64,000 bases of DNA. Origin: Opisthorchis felineus (Eukaryota; Platyhelminthes; Trematoda; Opisthorchiida; Opisthorchiidae). The notes below the pieces were generated by a model that made no database searches, had not been told where the DNA came from, and worked only from the letters and a program-made list of their open reading frames with translations. The stretch spans positions 436,658-500,657 of the forward strand of contig SJOL01008829.1 in NCBI GenBank assembly GCA_004794785.1, given 5' to 3'. Shown piece after piece: positions 53,501-60,403 of the stretch (position 1 is the stretch's first letter; each line of letters opens with the position of its first letter). A program made the position numbers and the translations under genes.

Positions 53501-56500
53501 GGTAGCCAACGGAAATGGTTGGGTAGCAGACTCGTCATGAGTATCGTTACCAGACCATGCTTCCGTACAATTCAGCACAAGCAAGTCTCCAATCATACTG
53601 ATCAACAAATCCGTCCATGGTCAACTGCGCACTTGTTCTCCGAAAAGCTATAAGACGAGAGGATAGCACAATAAAACTTGAGAACAGTGAAGGAAGGAAA
53701 AGACAACGGACAAGAGGTTTCGAGCATTTGAACGGACATTGGTGCAGGGTGGGGTCGCCCAACATTTCCACTAAAATTAAAGTTAATTAGAAAGACCACC
53801 GGGATCCCTGAAGGAGTGGGTTGGATTCACAATAGTTGGGGATTTGATTGTCAATCGTCAAGGGAACGTACGCACGATATGAGATTATCGGGGGTCAATG
53901 TAGGTGAATGGAAACCAGCTCCGGAAGAAGCGAGAAGCCCCCAAGCAAACGTTGAATGTACATGCTACAACAACCAACCGAGGCGGAGAGGACTGAAGAT
54001 CACTGGAATGTGCCGACGTTAGAAGAGGGAGGGCGTGCAACGGATGCGTTCTACTGAGGCAGTTCTCAACCTGCCGTTGAGTTGAAAATGACCGGTTTGT
54101 TCGATTGTGTTCATTCGTCAGCGCCAAATATTCTGATAACCTAAAGGAGAGTTCAGATATACGCCCAGAAACAGCAGGGTTTTGGAATTTTACGCAGTAA
54201 TTTTTTTCGCTTTCGTATCCACCTCGATGTCCGTGTCTCGCAATAACCAACTCACTCTCTTTAGAGTGGTAGACGGTCCCGTGTACTCCGGGAGTTGTGT
54301 CACTAACAGTGGAAACTTCACAGATGAAGTTGCGCTGCAGACATCCAATTCAAAGCTGGCATTCGCCAGATTAAAAGTTCATTGACTTCGGCCTGATGAG
54401 GCTCCCAAAGAAAGCACCCAAAACGAAGCTCCCAAAACGCAACCAAATTCACAGTACTGTTATGTACTTGTAGAAACTGACTTCTTCCATCCATTGATAT
54501 GCATAAACTATTTTTGAAAGTCGGTACTGCTTGTATCTGCTGGAAGCATCATTGAATTAACGATTAGGTTTGAAGAAGAGTCATGACTAAGTCCAAATAG
54601 CCCAACTTTCAGTATGACAGACCACAGAAAACCGCTTTTTCAGTCACCAACAAACACATCGAAATCGACCCAGTCTATCGACCACTGCAAGCAAAGGAAC
54701 TACGGAACTACAGAACGCAGAGGCGGACAAACTGAAACAAACAATCAGGCTGAATCGGGCTGAAGTAAGGAAATTGCCAAAAATAGAAACCGCCATCACA
54801 ACCAACTAAATTCAAGGAAGAGTGACCACAACGCAACACAAACCGGGAACGGACCAATCGAAAACGGACCCGAAACACCCCAAAACAGCCATCCAATCAA
54901 CCAATGGAATACAAAGCATACATACCACAACGCATCGCAAATCACGACCGGGCCATTAATACTACAAGAAAGGTATATACCAATTAGCCAAACACATGAT
55001 AGGATATTATATACTCTTCAAAAACTATATAAACGCAGCTAGGCACGGAGGAAGCACCCACTCAACTGCGCACTGACGATGCCCCCTCGACTGGGGACGA
55101 AACGTTTGCAAACCAATTGCCGAGCTCGGCGAACAGACCAACTACCATATGACCAGCCAACAGTAAACACACCTGAGCTACCTATATTTCGACAAATCGA
55201 CAGCAAAAAACCTTGTGTTCACTCTTAGTTCCTTGTTAATTCGTCAGGTTTCTTCCCTCCAAAATCATCTGACACAATGACCGTATCAGGCGTAACTGAG
55301 AGCCAGGGATATTTCAGGACCACATACTCTTCTGATAGAGTCAGTTTTACAAATTGTAGTGCGGGGAGGCTTTCCGAAGTTGCTAACAACCATCTGATAC
55401 AGTCGCGTTCACAGGTGGTGAAAATCAAAAACTGAATTGAGACAGCGCTGTGGCTTACCGGTTCTGTCCACGCAGGTTCCAAGTGAACCTTATTATCTAA
55501 CTTGATAGCATCATAGTGTCGTAAGTATTCAGTATCCAAAAACTCCAAACACCAATCCAGGTTGGCGTCACCGTAAGTGTAGAAACTGGGGAGGAAAAAA
55601 TGCAGTCAACCTGAACAATCCAGACCAATGTTATGTTTACAGTTTCTTGAATGTCAACCTAAAACCAACCTCCCCCCGGAGAAATACCTGTCTCCGAAAT
55701 GGATAGGAGGGTAATAAAGGAATAAAATACCCCGACACTAGGTCATTTCGTCGAGGGTAAATTTTCTTTTGGAATAGCTTTCGTACGAGAGGAATTTTAT
55801 GAGTACAACCGTGTATTCATATGATCCAGCGACCAACTAATTAGGGGCGTAGTTTCGAAACGGCATAATAAAAGGTGAATACTCTGGAGGAAAACCAGTC
55901 ACAAAGGAACATGACCCCAGTAATTCTCAAACGGGACAGAATCTCTCCAATAGATTCAAGGATAAGTGGAAACGGAGGCTATAGATTCGGAAACGTTAAC
56001 TACTGAAATAGTGATTGCAGGTCTGATTCATCTGATGTTTGAGCCACATTGACATTCTTGATTCCAAATTATCTGTTCCTTTATCTCCTAATAATAGGAA
56101 ACGCGCAGCTAAGATGTGTATTGGCACTGTAAGACTCGTTCCACTTTGCTTGCGGCTAATCAATGATGCCACATGGTGAGAAAGTGACCCGTTGCTCTAT
56201 TCACGTGTGGCCTTGTCTAGGTGCCCGCTACTCTCTCCGGGTTCACAAGCCGCACATTTATGAGGTTAAAAAAGCTCCCGAACCCTAACACGCAAGTGTC
56301 CACGACATCCATCAATAAGAACGCCGGAAGGAATTTGACAGCCTTCTATCCGTCATCGCTCCATCAGTCTACGCAGAGTAGGCCCACCGATACCATACTG
56401 AATCAGTGGTTAGAGCGCGAATTTACTGAGCGGAAAGTCCGTGGTTAGAACCCGACCTCTGCCTCTCGACTTCCCTTGTCTAGGCTTGGGCAACCTGGCA

Positions 56501-59059
56501 GTATCCCAGCCCTCGTTTTTCCTACTGGTGGTATGGCAGTTAGGCACCGAAAGGGTGCTACAGCTGAACGATTCATACTAAACCAAGGAAAAGAGACCTG
56601 ATAATAGAGTAAGCAACAGGCTGAACTATCACAATACATCATATTCGGACCTGGTCTTAAATAAAATGGCCCAACAAGTCACTTGTTTGGTCGGTTGTAC
56701 AACAGACTTTAGCTTAGTTACTTAAGTTGTCTCTATCGACCAGTATATACCACCATTTGCTGCCTATAAGTAGCTAAGAGTAGTACAATTTGCAACACAT
56801 TGTTTCGAATTAGAAAAACCAGTAGAAGATGGATCGTGATAAAGTGCTGCATTCAGTTGGGGACTAATACTTATCCTACGATAGGGTTCATTTGGTTAAA
56901 TATCAATAAAAAATAGGCCTGTTGAATATTGCGCACAAAGTACGATACTAGTCAGATGGTTTTTCTCAAGTGGTACTTGGAGGGGCAAATCAAACATGTC
57001 ATACTTGTAACCCAAGCTGATTCAGGTTAATAATAATAATAACCAATAGCAACCATTCAACTGTAACACCCTTCCGGTGCCTAGCTGCCATGCCACCAGG
57101 AGGAAGCACAAGGTCTAAGATATTGCCGGGTTGCCCAAGGCTAGACAGGAGCAGTGGAGGTACTGAGACTGGGTTCGAACCACGAGTCTTCCGGTCGGTG
57201 AATTAGCGCTTAAACCACTGAGCCATCTTTGCCAAGGTACTGTAAACACTGACCTAGATCTAGATCCCAGTAGACTCGTTTGGGTTCAAACGGTTTGATG
57301 AGTGTAGATACATAGTCACAATTTGGTTATCCGTGGCCATTACATGGTGTCACAAAAAAGCGTAAATTAACCAAACTGAACACATTCTTTCATAGCGAAC
57401 CGATACTGGACTACTCACAGAGCATTACTGGGATGGTAACAGGAGCTGTGGAACGCCTTCAACGCATCCCAGGTGAGGGACGGTATGCTCTCTGGATGAC
57501 CACCACTTACGAATCCGTATGTATGTGGAAACAGGTTGTTTTGAACTGCTTGACCAAAACGGTTGAGAGAATTCGACTGCGTGAGAGGAAGAAAAAATGA
57601 ACGGAGCGTGGCTTACATATGAGGAGCGCGTCATTGGAAACGAAACTCCCAGAAAAATGAAAACCATGTTATTGTCTCGTAGTTCCACTACCCACTACTT
57701 GGATGATGTAGACGTGGATGTAGAATATGTATTCGAGTAGGCCAGTTGGTCAGGTTGCTTGAAATTTTTTTAAATATCGTATTATGACCCTCGACAGTGT
57801 CATTTGGATTTCATCCTTGGGAAATTCTGATCCAATCTGTGGCGCATCATCACAAACGGTAATACAGCAGCAATAAATGCCACCAAATGACCGTATTAAA
57901 TTTCATGAATTTCGGCGACTATTCTACCCAAACTAAAAAGCATTGTATGAGACTGTCACTATTAAGCATTATTCCTAAAGCTCACAGACTTCATGCCCAT
58001 TCGAATCCATTTGATAGCGAGAATACCAACTGGCGTCATGTTCGGTGCAATGCCGAAACATCCTTCGTAAGTCAGTGAGTAGGTCACTATATCCAAGTTC
58101 ACTTTGAGATCAATGAGAACACTTCGGACTCCATCATAAAATGGATGGCCTATCAAAAAGCGAATGTTCAGGTCATCGTTCGAGGCTCACGACAGAAGAG
58201 TAACTGATGCGGACACAAAGTCCACGAATCTGTGCCTCTAAGGCACTCATAATCGATCAAGCGCTCTCAGTTAAACATTAGTAACACGGTGCGAATCAAT
58301 TAGATGGAACAAAATACACCTCCATAACATGACAATAAAATCGCCCAGCGAACAAACGAAAAGAGGACAAATAAGTGTATAACTTACAAACACTCCTTTC
58401 ATTTCATTAAACACAACCCCCTTTATTCTCAGTTCTGAAGATGGATTCATCAAATCCTTAGGTTCCAGTCGCCATCCTTCTTGCCTGGAGGTAAAGTGTT
58501 ATCATAAGAATAAAAAATACATAAAGTCCAGTTCGTTTAGCTTGGGGTTGAAAACAGCATCTGTGTAGACGGATAGTAGGTTTTGAAAGTCCTTGTCATT
58601 CATTGTGGAGAAAGGATACATTGTCCAGTCGTTGGCTAGCACGGAGAGTTATTGTCCGAGTTAAATAATGCCTACCGGTAAGGGCATTCATGAAGCTTGC
58701 CTGGCTTCTGTGAAGCATCTTGAAAAACGGATCTCGCACCGGGTATTTCCGAGAACCACAGAGGACCGTGTGCTCCAGGATGTGTGAAACACCTGAATTG
58801 TCACGAGGTGTGGTCCGAAACTGAACGCTTCAGAGGACTGGAGTGACTAGATAAGTACGTTTACCTGTAAGTCTTATTGGAATCATCCCGTCTCAGGTGA
58901 TAATACTTCGCCCCAGTCTTCTCATGAAGGAGTTCCGCGACCAGAAGACGAAACTCTGGGACTTCGAAGGACTAAAAAAGGCAGGAACCATCACACAGAA
59001 GTTGTGGCGAAACAAACCCTCTTCAGTAAAAATCCATGTACTAGTTTGTCTGCCTTCAT
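24142..59059 (-). CDS. PITRM1: Presequence protease PITRM1/PreP (M16C zinc metallopeptidase), 20-exon split gene
   Basis: By family knowledge this enzyme degrades cleaved mitochondrial presequences and other short unstructured peptides in the mitochondrial matrix, as a closed two-halved chamber. Joining the 20 exons listed separately gives 3,012 nt with every splice phase consistent (1,003 residues plus stop). Seen in the model: HILEH inverted zinc motif at residues 65-69, with Glu68 as the expected catalytic base; distal zinc ligand Glu166 in FNEMKG; VSGG and HPSNA in the N-terminal half; GGAYGG in the C-terminal half; ILGPE near the end. The HxxEH-to-Glu spacing of 97 residues equals the human one. 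Introns are 46, 37, 40 and 36 nt at the 5' end and up to 6.7 kb later. Not found: an exon for the mitochondrial presequence. No in-frame stop interrupts the exons, so I regard the gene as functional. Confidence 0.93.
24397..28153 (-). other. PITRM1 intron 19
   Basis: A 3.76-kb intron. No second gene or shared repeat is recognised. Overlapping frames at 27.36-28.0 kb carry no known domain. Confidence 0.6.
28154..28268 (-). CDS. PITRM1: PITRM1 exon 19
   Basis: Reads [18 protein letters not shown], then [12 protein letters not shown], matching DPNTIETLQSFGKAVDWA and DIDEAKLSVF. The acceptor is ctccgctag. The donor is a weak gtgtgg, chosen because it leaves phase 0 as exon 20 needs. Confidence 0.94.
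29047..29115 (-). CDS. PITRM1: PITRM1 exon 18, GGAYGG motif
   Basis: Reads [31 protein letters not shown] is a hallmark of the C-terminal half of the family; its Arg and Tyr help position substrate across the chamber. The acceptor is ctgtttccag and the donor gtgagt. The exon is 69 nt. Beyond the motif it is shorter and more divergent than the human GAKLSHNGIFTLYSY. Confidence 0.95.
30276..30338 (-). CDS. PITRM1: PITRM1 exon 17 (least certain exon)
   Basis: A 63-nt exon reading [20 protein letters not shown] between a gatgtcag acceptor and a gtatta donor. The family has about 18 residues here (LKILARLMTAKFLHTEIR); this candidate gives 21. Sequence similarity is weak. However, both splice phases fit uniquely: TC|T gives Ser and AG|G gives the Arg of REKGG. 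No better candidate was seen between 29.2 and 36.6 kb. RNA evidence is needed. Confidence 0.55.
30485..30660 (-). repeat. SINE-1 copy (degraded), inside intron 16
   Basis: On the minus strand it runs from a tRNA-like head (box B degraded to ggttggaacc) to the body with cttgggc and ggcatgg. Diverged from the other SINE-1 copies. Confidence 0.75.
31204..31405 (-). repeat. SINE-1 copy, well preserved
   Basis: Minus strand: gatgactcaagtggttagag (box A region), ggtccgtggttcgaaccc (box B), then gtctaggcttgggcaacctg, ggcatggcagttaggcac, cgaaagggtgttacagctga and a short T-rich 3' tail. Typical tRNA-derived SINE structure. Confidence 0.9.
34225..34410 (+). repeat. SINE-1 copy in intron 16
   Basis: Plus strand: gcgcgaatttactgaccgga, ggttcgaaccc, gtctaggtttgggcgacctg, ggcatggcagctatgcaccg and an attatta-like tail. 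The box A part of the head is damaged. Confidence 0.87.
36613..36846 (-). CDS. PITRM1: PITRM1 exon 16
   Basis: Starts [19 protein letters not shown], aligning loosely with the family CSVNATPQQMPQTEKAVEDF stretch. It then carries [19 protein letters not shown], the counterpart of KTHFLMPFPVNYVGECIR. The acceptor is ctttgtttgcag and the donor gtaagt. The upstream intron is 116 nt. Confidence 0.88.
36963..37173 (-). CDS. PITRM1: PITRM1 exon 15
   Basis: Reads [20 protein letters not shown], then [18 protein letters not shown], matching the family AGRTLTPAGDLQE and FSGMDQVRLMKRIAEM segments. The acceptor is atccccag and the donor gtgagc. It ends AA, completed to Lys by exon 16. Confidence 0.94.
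37174..39384 (-). other. PITRM1 intron 14
   Basis: A 2.2-kb intron containing one SINE-1 copy with its long trinucleotide tail at 38.3-38.54 kb. Nothing else recognised. Confidence 0.6.
38325..38542 (+). repeat. SINE-1 copy with (TTA)n tail
   Basis: Head gatggctgtggttagagcgc and ggttcgaaccc, body gtctaggcttgggcaacctg and ggcaccgaaagggtgttaca, then about 14 TTA units at 38,501-38,542. The tail marks the 3' end of the SINE and explains the other copies' attatt remnants. Confidence 0.92.
39385..39698 (-). CDS. PITRM1: PITRM1 exon 14 (longest exon)
   Basis: Reads [21 protein letters not shown], then [20 protein letters not shown] and ends ADS. It matches LGCGLLDYREQAQQIELKTGG and LDRNLPDMMQLWSEIF. 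The acceptor is cctgtttgtag and the donor gtttgt. Length is 314 nt. Confidence 0.96.
39699..41542 (-). other. PITRM1 intron 13
   Basis: A 1.84-kb intron. No repeat or gene recognised. Confidence 0.6.
41543..41675 (-). CDS. PITRM1: PITRM1 exon 13
   Basis: Reads [19 protein letters not shown] then [10 protein letters not shown], matching QPTNGMVYFRAFSSLNTLP and YVPLFCSVL. The acceptor is cccttgtcag and the donor gttagt. This exon was found by looking for the missing block, and its phases fit both neighbours exactly. Confidence 0.93.
42172..42285 (-). CDS. PITRM1: PITRM1 exon 12, inter-half linker
   Basis: Reads [20 protein letters not shown], then DIP and FTMTQ. This is the linker between the two enzyme halves, where the family has DASCLPALKVSDI. 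The acceptor is tctttttcgcag and the donor gtaata. Phases match exons 11 and 13. Confidence 0.9.
43020..43115 (+). repeat. R1 tail fragment
   Basis: Carries aacgagagattcagctgggt, tccaggtgaaccc, ccaaatttgtttgcaaatga and gtgtatttcgc. This is the best preserved copy of the R1 tail. Confidence 0.75.
43935..44030 (-). repeat. R1 head fragment with hammerhead-like segment
   Basis: Reverse strand reads tttgatg...gatgaaacc, then ggtcgtgggttgtcgaagag and gcaaccttatgagtagt. It matches the R1 junction at 49.97 kb. Confidence 0.7.
44492..44630 (-). CDS. PITRM1: PITRM1 exon 11
   Basis: Reads [20 protein letters not shown] and [13 protein letters not shown], matching NNQHKLTLSMRPDDKY and LSPGDRQQIYEK. 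The acceptor is cttttcacag. The gtaagt donor at 44491 fits the phase of exon 12. An internal gtatgg after DRQ is a weaker alternative that would break frame. Confidence 0.94.
44631..45800 (-). other. PITRM1 intron 10
   Basis: A 1.17-kb intron, partly filled by an R1 copy at 45.31-45.52 kb. Confidence 0.6.
45310..45520 (+). repeat. R1 repeat copy in intron 10
   Basis: Blocks aaatataccgtgatatctcc, caactgaagcatgaggc, gtgcagcacatccagttgaa, ccacaaacgagg and ttagtttgcaaacgagtgta, in the family order. Confidence 0.78.
45801..46032 (-). CDS. PITRM1: PITRM1 exon 10
   Basis: Reads [19 protein letters not shown], then [11 protein letters not shown] and [10 protein letters not shown], matching the GFEDDRIEALLHKIEI, WNHDGDPVELL and LQEKVKQYF blocks. 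The acceptor is tttttttgcag and the donor gtgagg. It ends in phase 0. Confidence 0.96.
46033..48340 (-). other. PITRM1 intron 9
   Basis: A 2.3-kb intron. A weak R1 trace (ggttgaagaatatcacaaac) lies at about 46,759-46,780. No other repeat or gene is recognised. Confidence 0.55.
48341..48586 (-). CDS. PITRM1: PITRM1 exon 9
   Basis: Contains [20 protein letters not shown] and FHVGVQGV, matching LLTSGPNSPFYKALIESGLG and FSVGLQGI of the human protein. The acceptor is ttcttttcccag and the donor gtgagt. The upstream intron is only 87 nt. Length is 246 nt (81 full codons). Confidence 0.96.
48674..48762 (-). CDS. PITRM1: PITRM1 exon 8
   Basis: Reads [19 protein letters not shown] then SLSCRLG, aligning with the family region FQITCGPDSFATDPSKQTTISVSF. 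The acceptor is gttctacag and the donor gtaagt. It starts in phase 0 and ends two bases into an Asp codon. Confidence 0.9.
48961..48995. repeat. Perfect 15-bp-arm palindrome
   Basis: Arms acagtatacacaaac and gtttgtgtatactgt around a 5-nt spacer (cacta). It is followed at once by further actgtata repeats to about 49,008. Function unknown; it could be a hairpin or a transposon end. Confidence 0.9.
49508..49632 (-). repeat. SINE-1 fragment (3' part)
   Basis: Minus strand keeps caggctttggcaacctggca, the ggcatgacag block and gcactgaaaaggtgttaggg. The tRNA-like head is mostly lost. Confidence 0.75.
49770..50030 (+). repeat. R1 repeat copy with hammerhead-like core
   Basis: Carries the R1 body (gcctgtgtgcagaatattca, gagaatatcataaacgagag, gtgcgagtgcacttcgc). 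At 49,976-50,000 it has tgatgag, ccccaagaagg and acgaaac followed by cggtagtggg. Order and spacing resemble a type I hammerhead core. Confidence 0.72.
51420..53550 (+). mobile_element. Decayed Gypsy-type LTR retrotransposon
   Basis: Three degraded gag-pol traces lie in order on the plus strand. The gag-like part (51.45-52.08 kb) has [14 protein letters not shown] and, further on, [12 protein letters not shown]. The RT trace (52.62-52.87 kb) reads [14 protein letters not shown], a damaged YxDD box, then [10 protein letters not shown]. The integrase trace (53.11-53.52 kb) reads [19 protein letters not shown], then SYHPLTNG. Many stops and frameshifts; protease and RNase H are not recognisable; LTRs were not identified. 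It lies antisense within PITRM1 intron 7. Confidence 0.7.
54890..55160 (+). repeat. Terminal-type repeat, copy 2, with TATA-like box
   Basis: Contains aaactatataaacgcag at 55,022-55,038, ctgacga at 55,073-55,079 and cgaaacgtttgcaaac at 55,098-55,113, followed by aattgccgagctcggcgaac. The last block is shared with 1-235. The order of TATA box, possible ribozyme core and conserved block suits a Penelope-type (p)LTR promoter region; this is inference. Confidence 0.6.
55459..55585 (-). CDS. PITRM1: PITRM1 exon 7
   Basis: Reads [17 protein letters not shown] then HLEPAWTEP, corresponding to the family FFTYGNFPLEQHLKQI segment. The acceptor is cctccccag and the donor gtaagc. It ends in phase 0 before a 6.7-kb intron. 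Confidence 0.94.
56402..56578 (+). repeat. SINE-1 copy in intron 6
   Basis: Plus strand: gtggttagagcgcgaattta, then gtccgtggttagaacccgac (box B changed at one base), gtctaggcttgggcaacctg and ggcaccgaaagggtgctaca. Confidence 0.88.
57030..57236 (-). repeat. SINE-1 copy in intron 6, opposite orientation
   Basis: Minus strand: aagatggctcagtggtttaa, ggttcgaaccc, ccttgggcaacccggc and ggcaccggaagggtgttaca, ending in a ttattattatta tail. Box B is perfect. Confidence 0.9.
57419..57576 (-). CDS. PITRM1: PITRM1 exon 6
   Basis: Reads [21 protein letters not shown], then [10 protein letters not shown] and YHPSNA, matching the VSGGDP and FHATHYHPSNA blocks of the human enzyme. The acceptor is ctcacgcag and the donor gtgagt. 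It ends in phase 2 inside a leucine codon. Confidence 0.95.
57577..58387 (-). other. PITRM1 intron 5
   Basis: An 811-nt intron. Open frames at 57.96-58.16 kb were tested against the PITRM1 blocks and do not fit. Confidence 0.7.
58388..58484 (-). CDS. PITRM1: PITRM1 exon 5, distal zinc glutamate
   Basis: Encodes QEGWRLEP then [12 protein letters not shown]. The Glu of FNEMKG (58405-58403) is the third zinc ligand expected in M16 enzymes. The upstream intron is 36 nt (58485-58520), the shortest in the gene. The gtaagt donor leaves phase 0. Confidence 0.97.
58521..58635 (-). CDS. PITRM1: PITRM1 exon 4
   Basis: Reads [10 protein letters not shown], then [15 protein letters not shown] and NELDF. 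This is the conserved segment between the zinc motif and the QEGWRLE block. The acceptor is tgctag and the donor is gtattt. The final two bases (AT) are joined to the G of exon 5 to give Met. Confidence 0.96.
58676..58827 (-). CDS. PITRM1: PITRM1 exon 3, zinc-binding HILEH motif
   Basis: Encodes VQFRTTP, then [11 protein letters not shown] and DPFFKML. The two zinc histidines are at 58784-58782 and 58772-58770 with the catalytic Glu between them. The LCGS cysteine conserved in the family is also kept. It is bounded by introns of 37 and 40 nt with gt/ag ends. The last base begins an alanine codon finished in exon 4. Confidence 0.97.
58865..58971 (-). CDS. PITRM1: PITRM1 exon 2
   Basis: Reads SFEVPEF...[13 protein letters not shown], matching the VPE...THDDTGARYLHL region of the family. 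The acceptor is ccttttttag and the donor is gtaaac. It starts in phase 0 and ends two bases into a serine codon completed by exon 3. The preceding intron is only 46 nt. Confidence 0.93.
59018..59059 (-). CDS. PITRM1: PITRM1 exon 1 of the model ([14 protein letters not shown])
   Basis: Fourteen codons ending in a gtttgt donor, phase 0. The KLVHGF stretch matches the DKIHGF block that precedes the catalytic domain in the family. An in-frame TAA lies 18 nt upstream of the ATG. So either translation starts here, giving a protein without a presequence, or the exon really begins at the acceptor-like gatgaag ending at 59054 and an upstream exon is missing. The block itself is well supported; the 5' boundary is not. 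Confidence 0.65.
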
Positions 59060-59258
59060 CCGCACAAAAAGCAATTACACAAGCCGGCAGATGAACAGCT
59101 GAAGTAGAAAGTAGAAGTACATTATCTTGAGTTGCAGTCAAGGTGCTACTACCTGGTTAACATCATACATGCGAAATTTAGGAATTAATCCCCGAAACAT
59201 CCACCCATCGTTAACATACTACCTCGAAATGTATCAGTATGGTTGGCAGTAAAACAAG
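59060..59258. other. Immediate 5' flank of the PITRM1 model
   Basis: About 200 bp between the first recognised exon and the first upstream SINE. I see no clear TATA box or presequence-like exon. Confidence 0.4.
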
Positions 59259-59415
59259 AACAACCATTCAGCTGTTGTACCCTTTCGGTACATAGCTACC
59301 GTAAAACTCGAAGGAAGCCACAGGGCTGAGATACTACCCGGTTGCACAAGTCCAGATAGGAGCAACTAAAAGGTTAGAGGTAGGATTCGGACCACAAACC
59401 TTCAAGTCAGCTTAG
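59259..59415 (-). repeat. SINE-1 copy upstream of PITRM1
   Basis: Degraded minus-strand copy: ggtttgtggtccgaatcc (box B remnant) and gtaccgaaagggtacaac at the 3' end. Confidence 0.8.
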
Positions 59416-59419
59416 CTAT

Positions 59420-60375
59420 CACGAGTTCAGAGCTATCTCGAGTGAGTGTTCTGAATTCTGGTGTTCCCCGAACAACTCGCACTGCTCTCGAAATGTTCAA
59501 AAATGACTTTGCTGGGACGGTCTCTTTCTCCCGGATAGACACAAATAGGCTAGACAGACACTGGCTAAGGAGTTCACCGCCATCCTTAAACAGAGTAGGT
59601 GGAATGTCGTCAGGACCGGGAGCATGCTGATGCTTGAGTACAGATATACACTTGGACAGTCCACCTTTCTGTCGAACGCCAGGATTCCGCACTTGAGGCC
59701 AAATGAATTACTGTTCGAAGTACTGTGGCCAAATGAATTACCGTTTGAAGTAATGTGGCCAAACGTCCAAACGTTCCCATTTGCTGGATATCAAAGAGCC
59801 ATTCTGGTGTCTGATACGCTCCCAAATAAATTTCCAAAATGCAATCAAACAGATCAGACAAGCGCTGACTGAGGACTTCATCCCATCTTTGAACAATGCA
59901 GGTGGGAGGCCATCCGGACCAGAGGCTCGGTGGCGCTTGAGGGAACATATGAAGTCATGAATCTCCGAGGCCGTAGGCGGTTCCGTTCACCGTCCAGGGT
60001 TCTACATCACCTGTGGGGTCCAGATGAGTGTCAGCTGGTGGCCATGACAATTGCTCTTCGAAGTATTCAGCTCACCGGTCGAGGCGTTCTTTACTCGAGA
60101 TGGTCACTCCATTCCGATCCTTAATGGTTTCGCTCACAGGTGGTTTCCGGGCACCGGTCGCACGGATCAGCTGAAATAATCTTCGGGCATTACCTGCTTT
60201 CTGGGCCCCTTCCATTTCCTTGGCTTTCTGTGTCCACCACACTTTACTATCGGCTTGCACGCTCACCTGCACTTGACGTCTGATAATTCGTCGCATCAAG
60301 TTATGTTCGGAGCCGGCCCGGGAGATGGAGAAGGCTTTCACTGCGGGCAACAGCTGCGCCCTGTTTCGTCTGATT
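59420..60375 (-). mobile_element. RTE-like LINE fragment D (two fused pieces)
   Basis: The first piece reads MRRIIRRQVQVSVQADSKVWW, then LFQLIRATGARKPPVSE and [21 protein letters not shown] second piece restarts with GSLISSKWERLDVWPHYF and repeats PGPDDIPPTLFKDGGELLSQ. The same N-terminal RT region therefore occurs twice in a row. Between them about 31 bp containing gaagtactgtggccaaatga is tandemly duplicated (59,697-59,765). Stops and frameshifts make it dead. Confidence 0.85.
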
Positions 60376-60403
60376 CGATCAACCGGTCAGAAGAAGGCGT
60401 GTC

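Larger units (their letters stand above)
48763..55458 (-). other. PITRM1 intron 7 (largest)
   Basis: A 6.7-kb intron built largely of transposon debris: a palindrome at 48.96 kb, a SINE-1 copy, an R1 copy, a Gypsy remnant and a terminal-type repeat. The stretch 50.05-51.4 kb shows nothing recognisable. Confidence 0.7.
55586..57418 (-). other. PITRM1 intron 6
   Basis: A 1.83-kb intron with two SINE-1 copies in opposite orientations, at 56.4 and 57.03 kb. Confidence 0.7.

Noticed and set aside
57950..58160. Possible PITRM1 exon (frames resembling LTYE and [10 protein letters not shown])
   Set aside because: The expected block (VSGG...HPSNA) was found intact at 57,419-57,576 with perfect phases, and this segment has no fitting splice sites.
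58897..59094. Plus-strand open frames overlapping PITRM1 exons 1-2
   Set aside because: They are antisense shadows; the minus-strand frames carry the conserved protein blocks.
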